DNA of 64,000 nucleotides from the NCBI GenBank assembly GCA_032622095.1, contig CP136069.1:205142690-205206689 (forward strand), read 5' to 3'. Of the stretch, positions 53,411 through 64,000 are shown one piece after another. The position numbers were made by a program, and so were the translations under genes. Below the pieces are notes generated by a model, which saw only the letters and a program-made list of their open reading frames with translations, was not told the DNA's origin and searched no databases. This DNA is from Siphonodentalium dalli (taxonomy: Eukaryota > Mollusca > Scaphopoda > Gadilida > Siphonodentaliidae). How positions within the stretch are numbered: position 1 is the first letter of the stretch; each line of letters opens with the position of its first letter.

Positions 53411-53627
53411 CTGAAACATGTGTAGTATCTTTAACTGCAACATTGAGTCTTATATTTTGACAATCACTGTTTGAACTACTTTTTATATCAATAGGAAAGC
53501 AGTTAGTTATTAATTTTTCTCGCTTTTCTATCGTGGTTTATCATAAAATAACTGAATATCAAATCCTAGAAGGGTTGGTTAATCAGAGAGACCCATTAAC
53601 AGAGGATAGTGGTATATACCTCCACAA

Positions 53628-53735
53628 CAAATAGTAGTAATCCCTCCACCCTTCGATACAAAGAAGATTATATATATGTACACACACCGCCATACATACT
53701 AGTAATCCCTCCACCCTTCGATACTAAATGCTATC
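53628..53735. repeat. Direct duplication
   Basis: agtaatccctccacccttcg ata occurs at 53635 and 53700. Confidence 0.65.
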
Positions 53736-53812
53736 AGATTAACTGCATCTTGATGGAGGTATTATCTTTTCATAAAGCCAACAAAACACCACTATATACA
53801 ATTAAATAATGT

Positions 53813-54036
53813 TTAACCCTTTACCCAACAAAACGGCCAAAACCGGCCAAATAAAGCTTCAACAGCCTAAAATATCTTCGGTCTGTCTCAATAACACATA
53901 CAAATATGGATATCATTGGAACCAGCTCCTTGACCACATTGTGATAGTTACAGTTATGCCCTGTGCCAATGCATTCTCTTATATATGCGAGTCGACCATA
54001 GGTCGCCTCGCATATATAAGAGAATGCATTGGCCTA
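53813..54036. mobile_element. TTAA-A element, copy 6, inverted and truncated
   Basis: ttaaccctttacccaacaaa acgg, ggccaaaaccggcc, one hairpin, then it stops at ggcctaaaaaatgtgcctgt where a TPM element begins. The second half is missing. Confidence 0.83.
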
Positions 54037-54485
54037 AAAAATGTGCCTGTCATTTGCAGAATGAGGTCCCCAGACGGTGAATTTAGTGACGTTATCCTGC
54101 ATAGTTGGCTAGCATCACTAAATTCACCCTCTGGGGACCTGATTCTGCTTAGGGTTCATCTTCTCTGGAAAGTTATTTTATTATCAAATTTCTATAGAAA
54201 CTTCTTCACATAGATTCTATTTCTTTTTTAGTTTAGTTTCTCAATATCCCCAAACTGGCAGATGACACATTGCATAATCGAGGTTCCCAATGGGTGTACA
54301 TCACAATATTCACCAATTGAGATCTTCAATCTATGTCTCCCATAGCAGATGAGGCCATGCAGAATGAGGTCCCCAGAGGGTGAATTTAGTCATGCTAGAC
54401 CGCTATGTGGGATAGCGTCACTAAATTCACCATCTGTGGACCTTATACTGCAAATGACAAACAACTAAACTCAGGCTTGCCGCCT
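54037..54485. mobile_element. TPM element
   Basis: Outer end tgtgcctgtcatttgcagaa, both palindromes (the left with cagacgg, the right with catctgtgg changes) and the variant middle section. Confidence 0.83.
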
Positions 54486-54560
54486 GCCAACCGTCCTTCG
54501 CCTAAAAACACACATATGAAGTATCCCTTCTCCATCTAGAGAGTTTTACCAATGTTGCTC

Positions 54561-54960
54561 ATAACCCTTTACCCAACAAACCGGCCAAAACCGGCCAAAT
54601 AAAGCTTCAACAGCCTAAAATATCTTCGGTCTGTCTCAATAACACCATACAAATACGGATATCATTGGAACCGGCTCCTTGACCACATTGTGATAGTTAC
54701 AGTTATGCCCTGTGCCAATGCATTCTCTTATATATGCGAGTCGACCATAGGTCGCCTCGCATATATAAGAGAATGCATTGGCCTAAAAAAAATCTTTTTT
54801 TAACACTTTTTACCATTTTTTCTTACATTCTTTAACAATTTTATAATTTTTAATGTGTTAAGCCAATGCATTCTCTTATATATGCGAGGCGACCTATGGT
54901 CGACTCGCATATATAAGAGAATGCATTGGCACAGGGCCTTTCTGTTGGGTAAAGGGTTAA
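54561..54960. mobile_element. TTAA-A element, copy 7, inverted
   Basis: Complete and inverted compared with copies 1-5. ATAA on the left, TTAA on the right. The ggccaaaaccggcc part comes first, then two hairpins. Confidence 0.87.
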
Positions 54961-55390
54961 GAGTTTCTTGAAATGACTGGCATTGATGGACCAATATTTT
55001 TCAACTTTCTTGAGGAATTAAAAAGTGACTTACCAAAACTTTTGCTAAATGTAAATAATTTTGCCGAATCTGAATTATTTTTGTCATTAGCAAATTTGGC
55101 AAGTGGCAGCGGAAAACCAGTTCTAAAGTGATGCCATAGAAGAAGAGTGCCAAGGGATGTGGTAAAAGTGCATGAATTTTGTCAGTAGAAAATTTAAATG
55201 CCAAAAGGAAAACATTTTACCACTCAATAAGCCTTAATTAGATCAAAGACTTTGTACAAAACAAAATTTAAAATCACCTACTTGATTGAGTTAGTATAGT
55301 ACAACATGGCCGAAGTATTTTCCTCCGATTTGAGTAGACTGAGCAATATGTTAAAGAGAAAACAGGTTGCGATATCAATATTTTAGCTTT
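54961..55390. other. No gene accepted
   Basis: Only AT-rich sequence and a short minus-strand frame (see rejected list). Confidence 0.4.
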
Positions 55391-55391
55391 T

Positions 55392-55560
55392 AACCCTTTC
55401 ATGATGTGAGCTGGGCTGGTGAAGTAGATCCTGTGCCGGCTAATTCTCTATATATGGGAGTATCTGACACATTGGGAGCCTCGTATATATAAGAGAATGC
55501 ACTGGCTTACAATATTGTTAGGCTTATTTACTCTCTTATATATACAAGACTCTGTATTGT
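55392..55560. mobile_element. TTAA-B left part
   Basis: tttaaccctttcatgatgtg agctgggctggtg, one degraded hairpin and the start of the second (actctcttatatatacaaga). No right end. 55561-55948 is unassigned. Confidence 0.72.
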
Positions 55561-55950
55561 CATTGTCAGTACATGTATAAGCACTCATAACTGAGATTCA
55601 TGTTATTAATCAGTATTATTTTCGCAGAGTTATTGGCCTTCTTGACTTAGAATAATTTCAATCGTCCGACACAATTTTGCCCAGAGTTTTTATTAATTTA
55701 TGAATCTTTGCACAGACATCAACCATCATGGGAACCTGTGTACCTGCGATTTTAATGTTGGTCAGACTTATATCCTTAGTCCTTTTGGGACACTCACACC
55801 TCTAGTTGTGTCCATATCTCAGTCTTTAAAAAGGTTATGAATAGAAATACCGCAAATAGAGGTCCATATTTGACTACTACACAGTAACTGCAAAAAAAAA
55901 AACTCATTCAAAAAAAGAGACAATTAAATTTATATTTAAAGTAACTTATA

Positions 55951-56083
55951 CAGTAATGCCCTAAGTAATCGACTCCCCGAGAGCTTTCCAATGAATGGCA
56001 ACAAGTCATATTTCCGACTAAATCCTAAAAAGTTACCCATAATTCTGCTTTGGTTAAGGAGTTGATTACTTAGAGCATTACTG
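55951..56083. mobile_element. FB1 foldback, left arm shortened
   Basis: cagtaatgccctaagtaatc gactcc jumps directly to ccgagagctttccaatgaat and the full right arm. TA flanks both ends (55949-55950, 56084-56085). Confidence 0.87.
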
Positions 56084-57165
56084 TAGCTTCCCACTATTTT
56101 GACTTACTCGACTTCAGAATGACCTACCCCATCATTATTATGAAGGTCATTTTGACCTAAACCCTTTGGAAGTTATAATCTGGCTTGCCACTCAAACAGT
56201 ATTTTTCAGGCACTTTTAAGGATATATAGCTCATTTTATTTTATACTTTGCACCCCCCTTTTTAGAGGGGTAATTGCCCCCATGCAGGGCTTATATTTCG
56301 GCGAGAATCAAAATCTAGATTCTCGTAAATATTCTCGCAAATTACCCTGGATTCTCGTGAAAAAGTATGTATGGGTTCTCACAAAATCAGATGAAATACA
56401 AGCCATGCCATGCTCTTGCAAATGCTCACAAATAAATATCCAAATCAAATGCCAAGCACTGCATTAATTTACATTCACAAACATTCTGCATGCTGGTCTG
56501 GTGCCTTTATGCACTTCTTGTGCACCTGGCATTTCTCCGTGTTATATAAATGTCAAGCCAATATGAGTTTTCATTCAACCCAGACCTGACAAAGAGATCA
56601 CTCACCAGATTCATTATAACCCATGTTGTATTCTAAGTTCCAGCCTCTGCAGGCCTCTGTGGTAATTTTTGACATTTTGCTACAAACTCCAGCAGGGTTT
56701 ACCTCCTTTGATGACAATTGCCCACATTCGTGGACTTCCGCGATATTAATATATAAACTAAACGAACAGAGCAACATGTTGCCCTTATTAAACACATAAA
56801 ATATTCAACAAAATGAACCAATGAACTATATTTTTGAAATGGTGTGATTTGGTTCTCCTATTATTTTATCAACACAAAAGTCTGAACACACATGGACGAC
56901 ATTGTCAGATTGTCATAACAACATGCATGGCAAGTCAAACACCAGAGTTACAATTCTCTGCAATTTTGTCAGTAGCTTGCGAAAATCATCAACAAAACTA
57001 TGGCTTAAATTCTCCATTCTATCAATAAGTTTTTAGAGTGGGAATTGTTCACAAAGCACATATGATATTTGACTTTGGGGCAATTGTTTTCGCCATTTTG
57101 GCTGGAAAACCGATGGATGCCCCATGAGCTCCTGGGTATCCTTCCTCTGCCATCAAGTCTGAGTT
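56084..57165. other. No gene recognised; one dispersed repeat
   Basis: 56480-56620 (cacctggcatttctccgtgt, caacccagacctgacaaaga gatcactca) recurs at 60180-60262. A short internal tctcg/attctcg cluster lies at 56300-56360. No exon was recognised. Confidence 0.5.
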
Positions 57166-57167
57166 TA

Positions 57168-57585
57168 ATGTGCCTGTCATTTGCAGAATGAGGTCCCCAG
57201 AGGGTGAATTTAGTGATGCTGTGGACCTCATTCTGCTTAGGCCTCATCTTCTCTGGAATGTTTCTTTATTATCAAATTTCTACAGAAACTTCTTCACATA
57301 GATTCTATTGTTATTATAGTTTAGTTTCTCTATATCCCCAAATTGGCAGACGACACATTGCATAATCGAGGTTCCCATTGGTGTACATCACAATATTCAC
57401 CATTTGGGAACTTAATTCAATCGGAGTCTATGTCTCCCATTGCAGATGAGGCCTAAGCAGAGTGAGGTCCCCAGAGGGTGAATTTAGTTATGCTGGCCTG
57501 CTATGCGGGATAGCGTCACTAAATTCACCTGCTGGGGACCTCATTCTGCAAAATGACAGGCACATTAAACTCTGGTTTGGATGGT
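57168..57585. mobile_element. TPM element
   Basis: The left palindrome lacks its centre (gtgatgctgtggacctcatt), the middle section is intact, and the right palindrome is good. Outer ends gtgcctgtcatttgcagaat and aatgacaggcacatta. Confidence 0.83.
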
Positions 57586-57779
57586 GGGTGGATACCCCTT
57601 GGGCTTCTGTCTATCCTTCCGTCCACCATCTGCTTGATTGCAGTAATCACTAACCAAAAACAGCAGTGAGGGGCAAGGGGGAGCAGGGCTCAATCATCAG
57701 ATGGGCACTTTTCCAAATGTAAATTATGCATTTACACTGGAGTCAGATAAGGGCAAGGAGAGCTGTAGCCCCACCCCCC

Positions 57780-58062
57780 CAATGCACCCACCTAGAGGTT
57801 TTAAATTAGGAGAAGTCACTTCTCCCTGTTTGGTTATTAGGGCCCCGAGAAGTGGAATGTTATCAGGGAGAATAAGAATGGCTGAAGTTCAATTTACACC
57901 CCAACATCACCCTTCTATGATCCAATAAGTATTATACATCCCAACATCACCCTTCTATGATCCAATAAGTATTATACACCCCAACATCATCCTTCTATGA
58001 TCCAATAAGTATTATACACCCCAACATCACCCTTCTATGATCCAATAAGTATTATGCAACAC
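57780..58062. repeat. agaagtcacttctccc repeat with 40-bp tandem units
   Basis: The dispersed repeat as at 46400, followed by four units of caccccaacatcacccttct atgatccaataagtattata. Confidence 0.82.
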
Positions 58063-58077
58063 AAGAGCCCCTTTATA

Positions 58078-58528
58078 GGTTACACTGGTGTAAATAAGGT
58101 TCCGAGTGACATCTAGCGGATGCGGGAGGAATATATAGGAGAGAATAAAATAGACACTGGGCCCTGATTGGTCAATAGCCTTGTGTGCTTTTCACATAAA
58201 AAAATCATCACACCTCTTCCCTATGATTTCCCATAGGTAAAATAACCATTGGCACAGGAATTAACCCTTTGTAGTGAAGTTTGAATTTTTTGGTGTGGTC
58301 TAAAATAGGACTGTATTTTTTTATGCGGTTCTGACACTAGTTACGAAAACATAAGATTTAAAGGCGAATTCCCTGCTAGACAGACATGATTTTTTTGTGT
58401 AAAAAGTTTCCCAAAATGTCAATTTTTCAGATTTAAAGAAAATTTTGGACCCAACATTTATATTGCCAACACTATACGCTAAAACGTTAGCACTGAGGCC
58501 TATGGAAAACATTTACACCAGTGTAACC
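58078..58528. mobile_element. 451-bp TA-flanked element, copy 1
   Basis: Inverted ends GGTTACACTGGTGTAAAT and TTTACACCAGTGTAACC, with TA on each side. The interior contains ttaaccctttgtagtgaagt but no TTAA-type terminus. A 63-codon minus-strand frame inside is not protein-like. An identical-length copy is at 59430-59880. Confidence 0.88.
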
Positions 58529-59429
58529 TAAAGGGAAAAAATAGCTTTTTATCATTTTTGATTCCTGTGAGTCACTTTAAAGCATTTTAACGCATTTTAC
58601 AGAGCCTGGTCTTTCAGTCCAATGAATATCTCATGCTTGATGTGGCTATTCTTGCTGCTGATGTCTTCTTTCACTTACATCAGCCAAAAAAATAGTAAGA
58701 TTTTTCATAAAAAATGCCAATTTTTCAAGGTATTTTCAAAATGTTCAAGGTGGTAATAGTCACATGATAATGCAAATGACCCATAACATGGGCATGTCAA
58801 CGACACATATATCAATTGTTATAAGAACCTAATTTAACAAGTATTTTGGATTTTATAGCCAGTGATATACAGATATATATCATAAAAGTGTGTCATTTCC
58901 ACTGGTGGGTATGGTCATTTGAAGGTTAATAGCACTAAAACTTGGACACATTTAAGAAAATGCTTCAGCAATTCAAAGAGAGCATATCTTTATTCAACTA
59001 ATTCAATATACACCCACATCCAGTTATCTTGGATCACCCTTGCAGACCTGAAAATGTCATATTTTATTCTTCAATGTGCTGATAAAGTCATGCGCTTGAT
59101 GCTCAGCTGATCAGATCTGGACTCAATGACCTCACATCACCAGAAGTTCTCTCATGGAAAGAATATTGAACAGTCTTCCATAGCTGATCCAAGTTTGCAA
59201 CACCAGACCCCTAAAACTGAGTGAAAATGGGGCCTGAACATGACTGGTGGTGGAAAATTGTGCTTTTTTGATGAATAATTTGTTAAAGGGGGTGGGGTTA
59301 AATTGTGTGTGATAAATAAAGAACCACAGAAGTGATATTGTTTTTGAACACATTTTTTTCATTGATGGGCAATTCTGAAGAAATGTAGGGAGTTACAATT
59401 ATTCCGCGAAAAAGCGGGCTATCGCTTTA
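58529..59429. other. Sequence between the identical elements, no gene recognised
   Basis: About 900 bp of AT-rich sequence with short frames only. It contains accccctaaaa-like and tggaaaattgtgct text without any family match. Confidence 0.45.
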
Positions 59430-59880
59430 GGTTACACTGGTGTAAATAAGGTTCCGAGTGACATCTAGCGGATGCGGGAGGAATATATAGGAGAGAATAA
59501 AATAGACACTGGGCCCTGATTGGTCAATAGCCTTGTGTGCTTTTCACATAAAAAAATCATCACACCTCTTCCCTATGATTTCCCATAGGTAAAATAACCA
59601 TTGGCACAGGAATTAACCCTTTGTAGTGAAGTTTGAATTTTTTGGTGTGGTCTAAAATAGGACTGTATTTTTTTATGCGGTTCTGACACTAGTTACGAAA
59701 ACATAAGATTTAAAGGCGAATTCCCTGCTAGACAGACATGATTTTTTTGTGTAAAAAGTTTCCCAAAATGTCAATTTTTCAGATTTAAAGAAAATTTTGG
59801 ACCCAACATTTATATTGCCAACACTATACGCTAAAACGTTAGCACTGAGGCCTATGGAAAACATTTACACCAGTGTAACC
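59430..59880. mobile_element. 451-bp TA-flanked element, copy 2
   Basis: Read line by line against 58078-58528, no difference was seen. Same orientation, same TA flanks (59428-59429, 59881-59882) but different outer sequence on both sides. Confidence 0.9.
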
Positions 59881-59959
59881 TATAAAACCATTATGGTGAG
59901 TAAGAACACCATTATAATCAGTATTAAAATATACTTTAAATATGTAGTTGGGGTCATAT

Positions 59960-60290
59960 GCATATTGGTATATGAAAGAGAAGTCACTTCTCCATGGGAC
60001 AAAAATAGGGAGAGGTGGCACATTTTATGAAGAATTTATAGACAAGATGTCGCCCTCTATGCTGATCCCTGCCCCCCTCCACCACTCCTGAATACTGTGC
60101 CATATTTTCCACCTTTATTTACAGAGTGTCTGTCTCCACTGCTTTCACATTCTCAAACATGCATTCTGCTGCTACCTTTATACACCTGGCATATCTCCGG
60201 GTTATAAAAATATCAAGCCTGCATGAGATTTCATTCAACCCAGACCTGGCAAAGAGATCACTCATGATGTTTATTAATGACTCCATGCTT
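59960..60290. repeat. Two dispersed repeats
   Basis: 59960-60075 is the agaagtcacttctcc repeat end (gtggcacattttatgaagaa ... agatgtcgccctctatgctg). 60170-60262 is the cacctggcatatctccgggt repeat also at 56510. Confidence 0.65.
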
Positions 60291-60297
60291 GTTATCC

Positions 60298-60540
60298 TAT
60301 GAGGATTCCCTCTTCCTGCACAATGTTTCATCTTCTGCCCCCTCTTCATCCCTCCTCACATATGTATATATATATGGAGTACAGCATTCACATTCCCAGA
60401 CATGCTGCTTCCTGCACAAGGATACCCTCTTCCTGCGCGATGTTTCATCTTCTGCCCCCCCGCCTCATCCCTCATCACATATGTGTATATATATATTGAG
60501 TACCGCTTTAGCATGCTGCTTCCTCCACATTGTTTTATCT
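60298..60540. repeat. About 118-bp tandem duplication
   Basis: aggattccctcttcctgcac aatgtttcatcttctgcccc ... cacatatgtatatatata ... gctgcttcct recurs once in tandem as gataccctcttcctgcgcga. Confidence 0.82.
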
Positions 60541-60582
60541 TCTTCTTTCCATTGAGAACATACAGTAAGAACATACAGCTCA

Positions 60583-60690
60583 GTGAGAGCTTTCCGATGA
60601 ATGGCAACAAGCCATATTTCCGACTAAATCCTAAAAAGTTACCTATAATTCTGCTGTGGTTAAGGACTCGATTATTTAGGGCATTATTGT
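60583..60690. mobile_element. FB1 right half
   Basis: gagagctttccgatgaatgg through gttaaggactcgattattta gggcattattg. It starts at the palindrome centre. Confidence 0.83.
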
Positions 60691-60717
60691 TGCGTGGAGA
60701 ATCCCCTGTGTTTTGAG

Positions 60718-61150
60718 GATTTATTTACATTTACATCCAGCATTAATGGTAATATTTACATCCACCAATTAATGGTAATATTTACATCCAGCATTAATGG
60801 TAATATTTACATCTTGCACTAATGGTAATATTTACATCAGCATTAATGGTAATATTTACATCAGCATTAATGGTAATATTTACATCAGCATTAATGGTAA
60901 TATTTACATCCAGCATTAATGGTAATATTTACATCAGCATTAATGGTAATATTTACATCAGCATTAATGGTAATATTTACATCCAGCATTAATGGTAATA
61001 TTTACATCCAGCATTAATGGTAATATCTACATCCAGCATTAATGGTAATATTTACATCAGCATTAATGGTAATATTTACATCCAGCATTAATGGTAATAT
61101 TTACATCCAGCATTAATGGTAATATTTACATCAGCATTAATGGTAATATC
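60718..61150. repeat. 24/25-bp minisatellite, about 17 copies
   Basis: Units tttacatcagcattaatggt aata (24) and tttacatccagcattaatgg taata (25) are mixed irregularly. A few units have rarer variants (cttgcactaat, caccaattaat). Confidence 0.93.
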
Positions 61151-61470
61151 TTCCTTAAAACTATCAGTCAGTCAATAAATGTGGTTGATCAAGACTGCAA
61201 GTCCTGTATACGAGGATGATAGTATTAAAGATGAAAAATCTAAATTAACGCTCCCGAACTACTATTTCTTTGGCATTGGAGGTAAAAAAATAGTTTTATT
61301 CGAGTTGAGGAACCCACCCATCAAATCTCAGAGTGATCAGATATTGATTTTTGAAATTCTATTAATTTTCACCACCGGTACTTTTTAGTGGCCTGGAAAA
61401 AAGCTTGTTGATGGTCTCAGACCAAATTGCAGATGAAGATGGATAACTCGAAAATCAAATCGCTTTCAAG
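61151..61470. other. No feature recognised
   Basis: Short frames only; no repeat or coding family recognised. Confidence 0.4.
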
Positions 61471-61680
61471 ATAAATAACAGGTTTTGGGCAATTTTATAC
61501 TATAGTTGACTGTGGTTAGCAGCATTATTTTATACTATAGTTGATGGTGGTTAGCAGCATTATTTTTGGACAATTAATCGGTTCTGATAACTGAAGCTGC
61601 ATTTAAAAAAATGCTGTTGTTGTTGTTGGAATCTGATGATACGGGGACCATCAAATCGGATTGAGTACCTTTAAATATAA
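61470..61680. repeat. Dispersed repeat (gataactgaagctgca), copy 3
   Basis: Matches 5262-5425, with a local doubling of ttttatactatagttgaYgg tggttagca. Confidence 0.68.
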
Positions 61681-61808
61681 GGAAATTACGATATATTCAT
61701 AGAACCTATTCCTCGAATATGCACCTTTATTTTTGTGTATTGATCAACCATTTGCAAACAAGTGGTTCAAGACTGTCCAATATCATGATAGCGCATTACT
61801 GCACCTAC

Positions 61809-61984
61809 AATAATGCCCTAAATAATCGACTCCTTAACCACAGCAGAATTACGGGTAATTTTTCAGGATTTAGTCTCAGTGAGAGCTTTTGGATGAATTG
61901 CAACAAGCCATATTTCCAACTAAATCCTGAAAAATTACACATAATTATGCTGTGGTTAAGGAGTCGATTATTTAGGGCATTACA
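61809..61984. mobile_element. FB1 foldback, small loop
   Basis: aataatgccctaaataatcg actcc, arm, loop tctcagtgagagctttt and mirrored arm to tttagggcattac. Confidence 0.86.
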
Positions 61985-62309
61985 GAATACTCTGAGACTC
62001 CTGATCATACATCTGTATATTCAAATCAATGGCCACCTACTGAATGGAATTTAAATGAAGCACCCATATGATGTATTGTTTAAAGTGATGTGAAACACCC
62101 CGGCATGGTGATAAAATAGAAATTGAGAATAATTTTGTTCAATGTAGTAATTTTTAGAATTATTATTTTCAAATAGACAACACACGCAGTCATTCGTATA
62201 TATTAATTAAATGCAGTGGCTCTGGATGGCGAAATCGTTAGTTTATCGTCGATTGTAATTCAATTGAGTATTTGTCACTAAAATCAAGCATTCTGATTGG
62301 CCGAGTACG

Positions 62310-62560
62310 GCTAACTTTCGTTTTCGATTCACCGACATCGGCCGCTTCAGCGTGCATCAAATCTGAATGTAGCACGGTCAAATGTAATCGGCGAAGAACG
62401 AGTAGCGAAACGAGCACACCCGCGCGTTGTTGTCTATAGATACCGTTCATCGGCCGCTTCAGCGTGCATCAAATCTGAATGTGGTACGGTACAATTTGAT
62501 CGGCGCAGAACGGAGTAGCGAAACGAGCCAACCCGCCCCACAGGAAATGGTTACGGAGCA
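62310..62560. repeat. About 130-bp tandem duplication
   Basis: atcggccgcttcagcgtgca tcaaatctgaatgtRg ... cgaRtagcgaaacgagc appears at 62338 and again at 62450. It is GC-richer than its surroundings. Confidence 0.8.
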
Positions 62561-62707
62561 GTGTTCCGAGTAACGCAATGGACACACCCAATGATTTGTG
62601 CACGGTGACAACGGCGAAATGAAAGTATCGATTCGTGTCATGAAAATGACTAAATGATACTTTTTATACAGTTTTTTTGCAAATTCCTTGCTAGATTGAA
62701 TTACAAT

Positions 62708-62853
62708 GGAGATAAACGTACCCTGTTTCGTTGTACATTCTGGGATTCGAGCATGAAAACAGTTTGTGAACTCGCCGGCAAGCCGGCTCGTTCACAAACT
62801 GTTTTCATGCTCGAATCCCAGAATGTACAACTCAACAGGGTATGTTTATCTCC
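62708..62853. repeat. 146-bp near-perfect palindrome
   Basis: Arms start ggagataaacRtaccctgtt and continue to gtttgtgaac(t)cgccggc, with about five mismatches and almost no loop. Its composition and sharp edges suggest a young foldback. Confidence 0.88.
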
Positions 62854-63124
62854 TAAATGATGCGCCCCGAATCAAGTAGTAAATATTTACAATTTAGAGT
62901 TGTTCAAACGATGTTTTCTATAGAGTGGGATGGTCGATTTGCTTCAAATTTTTGGCGATGTTAGGAGAATGTTACATTCCTCCAGTTGACATAGCGCCCG
63001 ATTACTAACTTATCAGTTTCACGCACCCGAACAAGTACATAATATGTCTTTAACTGAGTTCCAGCACAAAGTCATTTGGCTATAGACCACAAACGAATGC
63101 ATTCCCATTCACAACCATGCAGTA

Positions 63125-63748
63125 CAGTGATGCCCTAATTAATCGACTCCTTAACCCTTTACCCAACATAACGGCCCTGTGCCAATGCATTCTCTTATAT
63201 ATGCGAGTCGACCATAGGTCGCCTCGCATATATAAGAGAATACATTGGCTTTACACATATTAAAAATGATCAAATTGTCAAAGAATGTAGAAAATATTAT
63301 AAGAAAAAATGGTAAAAAGTGTTAAAAAAAGATTTTTTTTAGGCCAATGCATTCTCTTATATATATGCGAGGCGACCTATGGTCGACTCACATATATAAG
63401 AGAATGCATTGGCACAGGGCATAACTGTAACCATCACAATGTGGTCAATGAACCGGTTCCAATGATATCCATATTTGTATGGTGTTATTGAGACAGACCG
63501 AAGATATTTTAGGCTGTTGAAGCTTTGTATGGGCGTTTTTGGCCGTTTTGTTTGGTAAAGGGTTAACCACAGCAGAATTATGGGTAAATTTTCAGAATTT
63601 AGTCGGAAATATGGCTTGTTGCATTCATCGGAAAGCTCTCCCCGAGAGCTTTCTGATGAATGGCAACAAGCCATATTTCCGACTAAATCCTGAAAAGTTA
63701 CCCATAATTCTGCTGTGGTTAAGGAGTCGATTACTTAGGGCATTACGG
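63125..63748. mobile_element. FB1 foldback split by TTAA-A copy 8
   Basis: cagtgatgccctaattaatc gactcc, then a full TTAA-A element (TTAA at 63151-63154 and 63563-63566), then ccacagcagaattatgggta and the rest of FB1 to gggcattacg. The insertion point is the same TTAA as at 6708. This TTAA-A copy is more diverged than copies 1, 2, 4 and 5. Confidence 0.9.
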
Positions 63749-64000
63749 TATCCTACTGGAATCAGGGAGCTAAATGTGTTCTAGAGTCGGGGAGCGAGTA
63801 CACCGTGGAACCCTAAAGGTGAAGGTAACTGAAGAATGACCTTCACCTGATACATGCGACACGTTATTAAAGGATGACATCGCGTTTATTTGATTTGTAC
63901 ATAATATCTAAATAATTTAAACTGGTGAATGAATGGGGGAACGGATTTTTGTGAGCGGGAAATGTATTTAACTAGCTGTTGTAGATCTGGGTTTTTCCAG
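63749..64000. other. No feature recognised
   Basis: No repeat or coding segment recognised up to the window edge. Confidence 0.4.

Larger units (their letters stand above)
62076..63055 (+). repeat. R370 dispersed repeat, interrupted
   Basis: Left part 62076-62245 (aaagtgatgtgaaacacccc to gttagtttatcg), right part 62857-63055 (gatgcgccccgaatcaagta to aatatgtcttta). The 62246-62856 insertion starts gattgtaattcaattgag; gattgaattacaatgg near its other end is the mirrored word. Confidence 0.78.

Noticed and set aside
55010-55135. Minus-strand segment with acceptor-like tttag and donor-like GTAAGT (GFPLPLAKFANDKNN...)
   Set aside because: Splice-like ends can occur by chance; the peptide matches no SULF part and no other family I recognise.

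Overview
This is nuclear DNA from an animal, most likely a marine mollusc and probably a bivalve. The clues are split exons with canonical GT/AG sites, a metazoan-only gene (SULF), very high density of short foldback transposons, and two tandem-core elements that resemble the bivalve 'pearl' type. The phylum is inferred; no marker gene settles it. The sequence is AT-rich and roughly 80 percent recognisable repeat. There is one 100-N assembly gap (26069-26168).

One real gene is visible: part of an extracellular heparan-sulfate 6-O-endosulfatase (SULF1/SULF2 family) on the minus strand. Ten consecutive exons lie between 25184 and 10895. They encode about 537 residues, from the C-terminal half of the sulfatase domain through the basic hydrophilic domain into the start of the C-terminal domain. 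All nine exon-exon phases agree once one missing base in the second exon is allowed for. The N-terminal exons (signal peptide, catalytic Cys) and the last C-terminal exons were not found and probably lie outside the window or in the gap.

The rest is mobile and satellite DNA. Names used below: TTAA-A to TTAA-E are five families of short elements flanked by TTAA. Their termini are A CCCTTTACCCAACA, B CCCTTTCATGA, C CCCTTTCAGTGCCAGG (or GAGTGCC), D CCCTTTCTATACT and E AGGCCCACTTAATTTT. FB1 is a near-perfect foldback with ends CAGTAATGCCCTAA and TA target duplication. TPM is a twin-palindrome MITE built on GAATGAGGTCCCCAGAGGG, with about twenty copies. R370 is a dispersed repeat starting AAAGTGATGTGAAACAC. 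T174 is a mobile element with a core of 174-bp tandem units. Two hAT-like families with perfect 8-bp duplications, one Mutator-like foldback with a 9-bp duplication, a 3.2-kb TA-flanked element, a LINE reverse-transcriptase remnant and an identical pair of 451-bp elements complete the set.

Layout: 1-10.8 kb repeats downstream of the visible SULF exons; 10.9-25.2 kb SULF exons with repeat-filled introns, including a 1-kb 35-bp satellite; 25.2-26.4 kb hairpin array and gap; 27.5-38.4 kb nested transposons and block duplications; 38.6-43.9 kb MITEs; 44.1-48.2 kb three satellites; 48.5-64 kb MITEs, minisatellites and foldbacks. No RNA gene, CRISPR array or prokaryote-type operon was seen. The most notable points are how closely transposons press against SULF splice sites, and the several insertions whose target sites can be read directly from empty or interrupted host repeats.
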